A stretch of DNA of 64,000 nt from UBA1672 sp051967755 (lineage in GTDB: Bacteria > Pseudomonadota > Alphaproteobacteria > Micavibrionales > Micavibrionaceae): contig JBQDYD010000001.1 in assembly GCA_051967755.1 (NCBI GenBank), positions 186,001-250,000 on the forward strand. The letters run 5' to 3'. The first letter of the stretch is position 1. Each line of letters begins with the position of its first letter. Under the pieces are notes generated by a model, which was not told the DNA's origin, did no database searches, and saw only the letters and a program-made list of their open reading frames with translations. The translations under genes and the position numbers were made by a program. Shown in pieces: positions 56,898-64,000 of this stretch.

Positions 56898-57144
56898 TCT
56901 TAAAACCTTTTCAAATCTTTAGTTTCGTTTCTTTATCCAGTTTTCTATACATTTTTATACCCAAAACAATCCACAGGAATAAAATCTTATGCTCGTTTTT
57001 TTATGTATAGAGTTTTCAACAAAAATACTCTCGTTAAAAACACAATTTTTAATCGTCGGAGAGTAATACGTGGGATTGTGGGGTTTTGTCAAGTGATTCA
57101 TGTGTTTTTTGCGAATCAGTTTTCATACAAACCGTATTGATATT

Positions 57145-57543
57145 TTATCTGCTCGGGCGAATCATGATTCTTACGATTTCACTTTGCTGTTCATGCTCGA
57201 ATGTAATCTCAAGATGTTCATTGTGACGATAATATTCTGATGCATTAACCCTACCCCAGCCAAATTGCGGCAAAGTTGCCTGATAAAACTGCAAAACTTG
57301 ATCGCGCCCTGCACCGTCAATACGGGCGACCCCCTCTGTTATTCCCCCTTCGGGCTTATCAAATGAAAATGACGGCTCATCCAATTCAACCAAGCCCGGC
57401 ATTAACGGCACATCTTGTAATGCCTCAAAAAACTCCGGCACAGGCTTTGACGGGTCGGCAACAGCAACATGAACCAGATGGCCAAGCTCTAATACAACAA
57501 AGAGCAAAAGAACCCATTTCCCAAAACGTCTAAAGTGCTGCAT
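57145..57543 (-). CDS. Membrane-anchored or secreted hypothetical protein
   Basis: 132 residues. The N-terminal hydrophobic helix (9-29, VLLLFVVLELGHLVHVAVA) is a signal or anchor. A compact domain follows with QVLQFYQATLPQFGWGRV, a pattern seen in small periplasmic proteins found near mutM in alphaproteobacteria. Function unknown. On the same strand after mutM, so probably cotranscribed with it. Confidence 0.7.
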   Translation of the reverse strand: MQHFRRFGKWVLLLFVVLELGHLVHVAVADPSKPVPEFFEALQDVPLMPGLVELDEPSFSFDKPEGGITEGVARIDGAGRDQVLQFYQATLPQFGWGRVNASEYYRHNEHLEITFEHEQQSEIVRIMIRPSR

Positions 57544-57570
57544 AGCTTATATGCCTTTCTTATTTCACGC

Positions 57571-57600
57571 CCAGCTTATCTTATTCCAGCTTATCTTATT
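57571..57600. repeat. 15-bp tandem duplication at the mutM 3' end
   Basis: CCAGCTTATCTTATT occurs twice in direct succession (57571-57585 and 57586-57600). The second copy contains the mutM stop. Most likely a slippage event, without an evident function. Confidence 0.8.
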
Positions 57601-58429
57601 TCTGACATACCGGGCAAAAGAATGTTGATCGACCGCTTTGCACGATCCGCTTTATTGTGCCATTGCATTGCGCGTTCTTACAAGGCTGGCCTTCTTGATC
57701 GTACACAGTGAATTGGTGCTGAAAATACCCCAAAGACCCGTCAGTATGCTGATAGTCTTTTAATGTACTGCCGCCCGCTTTGATGGCTTTCCTCAGCACA
57801 GCCTTGCTGGCCTCTACCAATCTATTCGCTTCATTCAGGCTTAAGGTTGCAGCCAGGCGCTCAGGATGTATCCCCGCATCATACAAAGCCTCACACACAT
57901 ATATATTACCAAGCCCCGCGACCACACGTTGATCCAACAAGGCGGCTTTGATATTTGCCTTCTTAGCTGATATTTTTTCATAGAGGTCAGCACCACTCCA
58001 CTTACCCAGCGGCTCAGGCCCCATTTTTGAAAATGGCTTTTCGTGCTCCCAATGCGTATCTGCGGCTAAATACACCATACCGAAACGCCGCGGATCCTCA
58101 TACGCAAAACAGCCGCCATCATCCATATGCATGATAATATGGTCATGTTTTTGCGGTTCATACCCTGCCGCATCGTCAAAGATCCTGATGCGGCCTGACA
58201 TCCCCAGATGCACGATTATATGCGTGGCGCCCCCTTGCAGGGTAATCGCGATATATTTCCCGCGCCGCGTAAAACCATCAACGGACAGCCCCGTCAGGCG
58301 TTGCCCGAAATCTTGGGGCACGGGCACACGCAAATCATAACGATTAATCTGAACATGTTTGATCGACTTCCCTGTTATGGCGCGCTCAAGACCACGCATA
58401 ACAGTTTCAACTTCCGGCAATTCGGGCAT
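57596..58429 (-). CDS. mutM: Formamidopyrimidine-DNA glycosylase
   Basis: 277 residues. Catalytic Pro2-Glu3 in MPELPEVETV, the helix-two-turn-helix region with LLDQRVVAGLGNIYVCEALY, and a C-terminal zinc finger CX4C...CX2C (residues about 248-276: PCKNAQC and FFCPVCQ). It removes oxidised purines such as 8-oxoguanine. The gene follows the 58437 membrane protein by 7 bases. Confidence 0.97.
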   Translation of the reverse strand: MPELPEVETVMRGLERAITGKSIKHVQINRYDLRVPVPQDFGQRLTGLSVDGFTRRGKYIAITLQGGATHIIVHLGMSGRIRIFDDAAGYEPQKHDHIIMHMDDGGCFAYEDPRRFGMVYLAADTHWEHEKPFSKMGPEPLGKWSGADLYEKISAKKANIKAALLDQRVVAGLGNIYVCEALYDAGIHPERLAATLSLNEANRLVEASKAVLRKAIKAGGSTLKDYQHTDGSLGYFQHQFTVYDQEGQPCKNAQCNGTIKRIVQSGRSTFFCPVCQK

Positions 58430-58436
58430 TATGCGT

Positions 58437-59144
58437 TTACTTCCCTGCTTCGGGGGCTTTCTGAGCCTGCGGCTTAAGCGGCTTAAACTTTAAAACAGGT
58501 GCGCCGTCATACCCGTCATAGATAAAGATAGGGTGATATGTCTTGCCCAAAACCTCATGATCCTGCGCTGCTATATATAGGGCAGGGTCTCCGCTTTTCG
58601 TGAATACATTGACCCTATATTTACGCGTAGTCAGTATCTTATATTCAATAGCGCTGGATTGAACCGTCGGCTGAGCATCGCGAACAGGCTGCAAATCCAA
58701 ATATCCGACATTCGGGTTATATGTATAGGTGCCTTTAGAGAAATGCCTTAGACGGTCTTGCGGGCTTTGGACATAAACCAATTCATAGGTCTCACCATCA
58801 AAATCAAACTCTGCAATACCACTGGGGCCAATGGATGTATACCACTTGCCTTTCAACATCTCCGCGGTCGGAAAAGACATAGCATCACGCGCTTGCGGTA
58901 ACTTGGCATCAATATCTTTGGTGATTTTTTCCTGCGTCGTTAATTGCGGCTGTGCCGGTTGAGCCTTGTGCCTGTGATTTTTTGTTTCAACGCCGATAAC
59001 GGCCTTTCCGGAATCAGAAAATCTGAGGTACCCTAAAATCGCAACACTGACAATCGCCGCAAATGTTACAAAGGCGAAAAACGCCGCATTTGCTTTTGCA
59101 TTGCTTTTCGATGGATTATCTTTTTTTACTCTTTTAATTTTCAT
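58437..59144 (-). CDS. Single-pass membrane hypothetical protein
   Basis: 235 residues. A basic cytosolic start, one membrane helix at about 22-43, and a Gln/Pro-rich linker. From about 95 comes a periplasmic domain with WYTSIGPSGIAEFDFDGETYELVY, beta-rich, of lipocalin-like appearance. No family is recognised. Directly upstream of mutM in the same operon. Confidence 0.7.
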   Translation of the reverse strand: MKIKRVKKDNPSKSNAKANAAFFAFVTFAAIVSVAILGYLRFSDSGKAVIGVETKNHRHKAQPAQPQLTTQEKITKDIDAKLPQARDAMSFPTAEMLKGKWYTSIGPSGIAEFDFDGETYELVYVQSPQDRLRHFSKGTYTYNPNVGYLDLQPVRDAQPTVQSSAIEYKILTTRKYRVNVFTKSGDPALYIAAQDHEVLGKTYHPIFIYDGYDGAPVLKFKPLKPQAQKAPEAGK

Positions 59145-59288
59145 AATCTTCCTCAGATCATATTTTTCAGGCTTTATGCTATAATATGTGCATGATAGTA
59201 CACAAATAAACCAAAGCTAAGGGTTTGATTTTATTAAATATTAATGTTTTTCGCGTAGATTTTAAGGTCAATATAACGCGAGCAATCA

Positions 59289-59804
59289 ATGACAGCATAT
59301 ATTACAGCGCAACTGATAGGATTTCTAGGATATCTTTTTTTAATAACCGCGCCAAATTTCAGCAATAAAAAACAAATCATCAAGATAGAGCTTGTTGCGT
59401 GCGCGTTGCTATGCACACAATGGATTTTGCTCGGCTATAGCACGCTTATTATTCTGAATATTCTAAACATTTCAGTTACGCTCATTACTTTATATTTCAA
59501 AAGAAATGCGGATAGAATCATATCCATATTTTACCCCTTAGGGTGTCTTGCCCTGCTCGCAGTATCCACAGGCGCGATCCTTGATGCGTTATGCATTATT
59601 GCGTTTTTCGGATTTACACGCGCAAAAATCTCTCAAGACATGTTCGGCTTTCGCGCCTTCTCTATGATGGCCGGATTCACGTTCATGATATGTGGCATAT
59701 GTGCCCTATCCGTACCTGCGGCAATTTTCAACGGCATATTTGCCCTTGGTCATTTAAAATCGGTCTTGAATTCCTCCGAGAAATCCGCTTTAAAAACACA
59801 ATAA
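59289..59804 (+). CDS. YgjV-like inner membrane protein
   Basis: 171 residues, with about five membrane helices (10-28, 36-55, 60-75, 85-105, 118-150). The QLIGFLGYLF start, ALLCTQWILLGY and ILNILNISV stretches resemble the YgjV family of small inner membrane proteins, whose function is unknown. It stands alone, diverging from the 58437 gene. The 277 bases after it contain nothing I can name. Confidence 0.7.
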   Translation: MTAYITAQLIGFLGYLFLITAPNFSNKKQIIKIELVACALLCTQWILLGYSTLIILNILNISVTLITLYFKRNADRIISIFYPLGCLALLAVSTGAILDALCIIAFFGFTRAKISQDMFGFRAFSMMAGFTFMICGICALSVPAAIFNGIFALGHLKSVLNSSEKSALKTQ

Positions 59805-60081
59805 AAAAAGCTGGCCGCATAATGCGAGCCAACTTTCCTACGCAGTAAAAATGTGTGTGGGGACACATAATGTGTGAACTGAATTTACCGCCTTGCTTTA
59901 TTGAATTGAGTTTAACCACATTTTCGTCACATTGTCAACATAATGATGTCAATTTTATGCACTTTTGTGCATTTTTTTATTCATTTGTTATCTAAACTAT
60001 AGACAAGCTTCGCACTCTTCCATATAACGGGAAGACTGGATTTATCATTGTTTTAAACGCTCAAGGTAAGGTTTTTAATAT

Positions 60082-60738
60082 ATGCCTACGATTGAACAAA
60101 TCAGAGCTGCGCGCGCGCTAATCGGTTGGAGCCAAGGCGACTTGGCAAATCACTCCGGTTTGTCGCAAACCGGGATTGCTCGTATTGAGAACGGCACCAA
60201 TCAGCCAAACTCAACGACGATTGAAAAAATCACGGCTGCGTTTGACGCTGTTGATGTCGAGTTTATCGCAGAAACAGGTGTAAAAAAACGCACCAGTGAG
60301 ATCAGAACTTTGCGCGGCAAACAGGGCTTTCGTGATTTCATGGATGATGTCTATGAAGTGGCAAGAGACCAAGGCGGACAAATTTGTCTGTACAATGCAA
60401 AACCGGAAAACTGGTTCAAGTTTTTAGGCGAAGACTGGTACAAAGAACATTCAGAAAGAATGAAAGAAGTAAGTGACAATTATGACTTCAAGGTCAGCGT
60501 CAATGAGGGTGAAAGCGAATTTATTGGTAAAGATTTCGTGGAATATCGATGGTTCCCCAAGGAAATCTTCAATGAACAATCGTTCTACGCCTATGGCGAT
60601 CGGCTGGCCTTTATGAACTTTACAGACGAAGATGTTATGATAAATATCTTCACGAATAAAGATTTTGCCGATGGATTCCGCGCCCTGTTTAATGTGGCGT
60701 GGAAACATGTTTCGGTAAAACCCGAAAACTTAAAGTAA
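60082..60738 (+). CDS. XRE family regulator with C-terminal sensor-like domain
   Basis: 218 residues. Helix-turn-helix at 6-60 (ARALIGWSQGDLANHSGLSQTGIARIENG), a linker near 70-85, and a C-terminal domain of about 130 residues with WFPKEIFNEQSFYAYGDRLAFMNF, of mixed alpha/beta composition. That domain resembles the effector part of TrmB-like or related sensors, but I cannot name it. It is followed 13 bases later by a formyltransferase gene, which it may regulate. Confidence 0.85.
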   Translation: MPTIEQIRAARALIGWSQGDLANHSGLSQTGIARIENGTNQPNSTTIEKITAAFDAVDVEFIAETGVKKRTSEIRTLRGKQGFRDFMDDVYEVARDQGGQICLYNAKPENWFKFLGEDWYKEHSERMKEVSDNYDFKVSVNEGESEFIGKDFVEYRWFPKEIFNEQSFYAYGDRLAFMNFTDEDVMINIFTNKDFADGFRALFNVAWKHVSVKPENLK

Positions 60739-60751
60739 GAACGATTTAATA

Positions 60752-61870
60752 ATGAGTACAAACGATAAAGAGACAGAACAGCCAATCGTCTCTGGGGTGA
60801 ACTCCAGCGCACATTTTAATGGCAGTGCGCAATTAGAACAGCCCAGGCATGCTGCGCAGGCCAATGACCTGAAGCGCGTTGTCCTGTTTGCAGGGGATAA
60901 CGGCACAACGCATGCCGTATTGAACAAACTTGTTCCCGAATTACTGGATGCCGGCATAGAGCCGATGATCTACCTGACCCCGGGAAGCAGCTCCCCCAAA
61001 TCACGCATTGATGAAATTCAAGATTTTTCATTTTTCGAAACAGGCATTCTGGAGCCTGTGTATGATTACCTTGAGCACTCCAAACAAATCACTCAGGAAA
61101 ACGGGGAACCGCGCGAAGATAAATTCTATTCCCCCAATCAACTGGCGCAATTCTATGGCATTCATGTTGAGAAAATACAAAGCGTGAATGATCCAAGCCT
61201 GATTGAAGATATTAACAACGACCCGACAATTATCGGATCAGTATCGGTTAAGAATTACCAGCTCTTCTCAGAACCTGCGATAGAGGCCCTAAGGCAGGAT
61301 GATAAGTTCTTATGGAATGTTCACACAGGCGAGCTGCCGAAATATCGCGGCGTTTTTGTTCCTGTGCGCGTTATGCAAGATGATGCCAAGGAATATGGAT
61401 GGACATTGCATGAGATCGATGAAAACATCGACACAGGCTCGGTAATTGACATCCGCACACGCGCAATTAAGCCTGAAATGACCGCACTGGATGCATATTA
61501 CGGAATGGTTGATAAAGGTTCTGGCATGATCGCGGATAATATCAAGCTGGCCGCCAAAGGGATGCCGCGCCCGCCTATCCCGCAAAATCATGATGAAGCG
61601 CGCTATTTCTCATTCCCCACAGCAGAGGAAATCCAAGAGCTGGAAGAACGTGACCCGCCGCGTATTTTATATGACGAAGACGCGATGATAGAACGATACG
61701 TTCAAATGTTTAGCGATGACGCCTACCATTATGATCACGCAAGTGGCCTTGGCATGGTTATTCAGGGTGCAATCGAAGATTACCGCAATGGTGTTCCGCT
61801 CTCTACGCGCGCGCATTTATACGTGACAGATTCTGAGGATCTGGACGGCACCGCTCCACCATCCGCTTAA
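60752..61870 (+). CDS. Formyltransferase family protein
   Basis: 372 residues. Central formyltransferase fold with NVHTGELPKYRG (Asn/His catalytic region) and LHEIDENIDTGSVID (Asp of the family). N-terminal extension of about 40 residues and a C-terminal domain rich in acidic residues. It resembles 10-formyl-tetrahydrofolate-dependent transferases acting on sugars or small molecules, not the tRNA enzyme Fmt. The substrate is unknown. It is cotranscribed with the XRE regulator and ends before a bidirectional terminator. Confidence 0.82.
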   Translation: MSTNDKETEQPIVSGVNSSAHFNGSAQLEQPRHAAQANDLKRVVLFAGDNGTTHAVLNKLVPELLDAGIEPMIYLTPGSSSPKSRIDEIQDFSFFETGILEPVYDYLEHSKQITQENGEPREDKFYSPNQLAQFYGIHVEKIQSVNDPSLIEDINNDPTIIGSVSVKNYQLFSEPAIEALRQDDKFLWNVHTGELPKYRGVFVPVRVMQDDAKEYGWTLHEIDENIDTGSVIDIRTRAIKPEMTALDAYYGMVDKGSGMIADNIKLAAKGMPRPPIPQNHDEARYFSFPTAEEIQELEERDPPRILYDEDAMIERYVQMFSDDAYHYDHASGLGMVIQGAIEDYRNGVPLSTRAHLYVTDSEDLDGTAPPSA

Positions 61871-61895
61871 AGGTTTATCACCTATTACAGCGCAT

Positions 61896-61926
61896 AAAAA
61901 AAGCCCCGCAATAAACGGGGCTTTCG
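61896..61926. terminator. Bidirectional rho-independent terminator
   Basis: AAAGCCCCG at 61900-61908 and CGGGGCTTT at 61916-61924 form a 9-bp stem with a 7-base loop. An A-run on the left and Ts on the right allow function on both strands. It separates the formyltransferase gene from the convergent groEL. Confidence 0.9.
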
Positions 61927-61972
61927 TAATTTTACATTTCTAATTTAGGTACGTATTCACACAGAATGTTTT

Positions 61973-62045
61973 TCTGAGGTTAGGAAGATAAAGCGAAGTT
62001 TACATTTATTAAGTAAACGAGCTGAAATCTGACGCTATCCTCAGA
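61973..62045 (-). other. Structured 3' region of groEL transcript
   Basis: TCTGAGG at 61973-61979 pairs with CCTCAGA at 62039-62045. Within lies GTTTAC/GTAAAC at 61998-62018. The nested repeats would form a folded 3' UTR between groEL and the terminator. Effect on stability is speculation. Confidence 0.4.
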
Positions 62046-62063
62046 CATAACATTCACAGTGAA

Positions 62064-63719
62064 TTACATCATGCCGGGCATTCCGCCCATGCCACCCATA
62101 CCGCCCATAGCGGCTGCGCCTGCTGCGTCACCATCTTCAGATGGTACGTCAGTGATAACCGCTTCGGTTGTGATCAATAGACCGGCAACTGAGGCTGCAT
62201 CCTGAAGAGCAGTACGAACAACTTTCGCAGGGTCGATGATACCGGCCTTAACAAGGTCAGTATATTCCGCCTTCTGCGCATCAAAGCCATAGCTTGTGTC
62301 TTTTTGCTCAAGAAGTTTACCAACGATAACTGCACCTTCTTCACCAGCGTTCTGGCAAATCTGACGGATTGGAGCAGAAAGAGCGCGCTTAATGATTTCG
62401 ATACCAACATTCTGGTCTTCGTTGTCACCTTTTAGCGCCTCAAGAGCAGCGATTGAGTAAAGAAGGGCTGTACCACCACCGGCAACGATACCTTCTTCAA
62501 CGGCTGCGCGTGTTGCGTGCAATGCATCATCAACACGGTCTTTGCGTTCTTTCACTTCAACTTCTGTGATACCGCCAACACGAAGAACAGCAACACCACC
62601 GGAAAGCTTCGCAAGACGCTCTTGCAGTTTTTCCTTGTCATAGTCGCTTGTTGTATTTTCGATTTGTGTACGTATTTGCTTACAACGCTGATCAATCGCA
62701 ATTCTTTCACCAGCTCCATCAACCGCAGTAGTGTCATCCTTAGTGATTATAACCTTCTTCGCTGTACCCAACATATCCAATGTTGTATCCTCAAGCTTGA
62801 TACCAAGATCTTCAGCAATAACCTGACCGCCAGTTACGATGGCCATGTCTTCAAGCATCGCCTTACGACGATCACCAAAGCCAGGTGCCTTAACAGCAGC
62901 AATTTTCAAACCACCGCGTAGCTTGTTCACAACAAGAGTTGCAAGCGCTTCGCCTTCAACATCTTCTGCTACGATCAATAACGGACGACTTGTCTTTACC
63001 ACTTCTTCAAGAATAGGAAGCATAGATTGTAGGTTTGATAGTTTACCTTCGTGTAGAAGAATATATGGGTCTTCCAGATCACAAACCATCTTGTCTGCAT
63101 CTGTGATGAAGTATGGTGACAAGTAACCACGGTCAAACTGCATACCTTCAACAACTTCAAGTTCGTTGTTCAAAGATTTTGCTTCTTCAACTGTGATAAC
63201 GCCTTCGTTACCAACTTTTTCCATCGCTTCTGCAAGCATCTCACCGATTTCCGCTTCACCATTCGCAGAGATTGTACCAATTTGCTTGATCTCTTCGTTT
63301 GACTTCACGTTTTTCGCGCGCTTTGCAATGTCTTCAACAACAGAAATAACCGCTTGGTCAATACCGCGCTTCAGATCCATTGGGTTACGGCCTGCAGATA
63401 CTGCCTTCACACCTTCGCGAACGATCGCTTGTGCAAGAACAGTTGCAGTTGTTGTACCGTCACCTGAGTGGTCGTTTGCTTTAGAAGCAACTTCACGGAT
63501 CAACTGTGCGCCAATGTTTTGACGTGCATCTTTTAGTTCGATTTCCTTCGCAACAGATACACCGTCTTTTGTGGTGCGTGGTGCGCCGAATGATTTCTGG
63601 ATTACAACATTACGACCTTTTGGACCCAATGTTACTTTTACAGCGTTAGCGATAATGTCTACGCCTTTCAACAGCTCATCACGAGCCTTCTCTTCAAATA
63701 GTACATCTTTAGCACTCAT
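62064..63719 (-). CDS. groEL: 60 kDa chaperonin GroEL
   Basis: 551 residues. ATP-binding GDGTTTATVLAQ, the VEEGIVAGGGTAL motif, and a C-terminal Gly-Gly-Met repeat ending GMPGMM. Forms the double-ring folding chamber with GroES, whose gene precedes it by 35 bases on the same strand. Start ATG 63719 follows a GGAG. Confidence 0.98.
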   Translation of the reverse strand: MSAKDVLFEEKARDELLKGVDIIANAVKVTLGPKGRNVVIQKSFGAPRTTKDGVSVAKEIELKDARQNIGAQLIREVASKANDHSGDGTTTATVLAQAIVREGVKAVSAGRNPMDLKRGIDQAVISVVEDIAKRAKNVKSNEEIKQIGTISANGEAEIGEMLAEAMEKVGNEGVITVEEAKSLNNELEVVEGMQFDRGYLSPYFITDADKMVCDLEDPYILLHEGKLSNLQSMLPILEEVVKTSRPLLIVAEDVEGEALATLVVNKLRGGLKIAAVKAPGFGDRRKAMLEDMAIVTGGQVIAEDLGIKLEDTTLDMLGTAKKVIITKDDTTAVDGAGERIAIDQRCKQIRTQIENTTSDYDKEKLQERLAKLSGGVAVLRVGGITEVEVKERKDRVDDALHATRAAVEEGIVAGGGTALLYSIAALEALKGDNEDQNVGIEIIKRALSAPIRQICQNAGEEGAVIVGKLLEQKDTSYGFDAQKAEYTDLVKAGIIDPAKVVRTALQDAASVAGLLITTEAVITDVPSEDGDAAGAAAMGGMGGMGGMPGMM

Positions 63720-63754
63720 TTTAAATCTCCTTAGATTTCGCGTTAAATTTTGGA

Positions 63755-64000
63755 TTAAGCAGCGATAACACCGATGATGTCTGACTCTTTCATCACCATC
63801 AGTTCTTCACCATCAATTGTGACCTCTGTACCGGCCCACTTAGAGAAGATAACTTTGTCACCTTCTTTAACGTCTAGGGCGCGAACATCACCATTGTCAT
63901 TAACGTAACCGCTACCTACGGCAACGATTTCGCCTTCTGATGGTTTTTCTTCTGCTGTACCTGGAATGATAATACCGCCTGCTGTTTTTGTTTCAGCTTC
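63755..64000 (-). CDS. groES: 10 kDa chaperonin GroES, C-terminal part
   Basis: 81 codons plus stop are visible on the minus strand. The frame runs off the right edge, so about 15 N-terminal residues are missing. The sequence has TAGGIIIPGTAEEKP (mobile loop end) and GDKVIFSKWAGTEV, typical of GroES. It caps GroEL in an ATP-dependent cycle. No promoter or CIRCE is visible as it lies outside the window. Confidence 0.96.
   Translation of the reverse strand, partial: EAETKTAGGIIIPGTAEEKPSEGEIVAVGSGYVNDNGDVRALDVKEGDKVIFSKWAGTEVTIDGEELMVMKESDIIGVIAA

Overview
The window looks like a chromosomal segment of a Gram-negative alphaproteobacterium of moderate GC content. The pointers are the dnaA–rpsT–mutM neighbourhood, paired GANTC sites upstream of dnaA, RHH_4-type and CheY-like small regulators, an encoded CCA on the tRNA, and a type IVB (Dot/Icm-like) coupling-protein locus. 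A Micavibrio-like lineage is a plausible guess but cannot be shown from the sequence alone.

Layout. 1–10966: surface polysaccharide region, AT-rich. It holds two GT4 and two GT2 glycosyltransferases, a Wzx-type flippase, an FkbM methyltransferase, an acyltransferase-3, an SDR epimerase, rmlB, rmlA and a UDP-glucuronate 4-epimerase. 11144–16984: a very large periplasmic alpha-2-macroglobulin. 17001–19306: TetR regulator with two clear operators and two membrane proteins. 19382–21709: nnr, an RHH/CheY pair and tRNA-Thr. 21935–27760: dotM–unknown–dotL–pilin-like cluster, in which DotL carries a long Pro-rich tail with repeated PAIFGG motifs. 27764–31435: degenerate Fic protein, DUF4116 protein, and a GDSL-hydrolase cassette bounded by 43-bp copies of the argS 3' end. 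31392–46416: argS, elbB, AraC regulator, gyrB, hisC, recF, dnaN and several unknown genes. 46540–53714: biotin genes bioA, bioD, bioF and bioB on the minus strand, interrupted by two alpha-solenoid genes and a 45-residue lipoprotein. 53831–59144: two small basic secreted proteins, dnaA, its upstream region, rpsT, mutM. 59289–64000: YgjV-like protein, XRE regulator, formyltransferase, groEL and partial groES.

The most unusual parts are the DotM/DotL coupling-complex locus with its multivalent tail, the gene cassette at the 3' end of argS, the Fic protein whose catalytic His is replaced by Cys, and the alpha-solenoid genes inside the biotin cluster. dnaA, dnaN, recF and gyrB keep the classical order and strand but are spread over about 18 kb.
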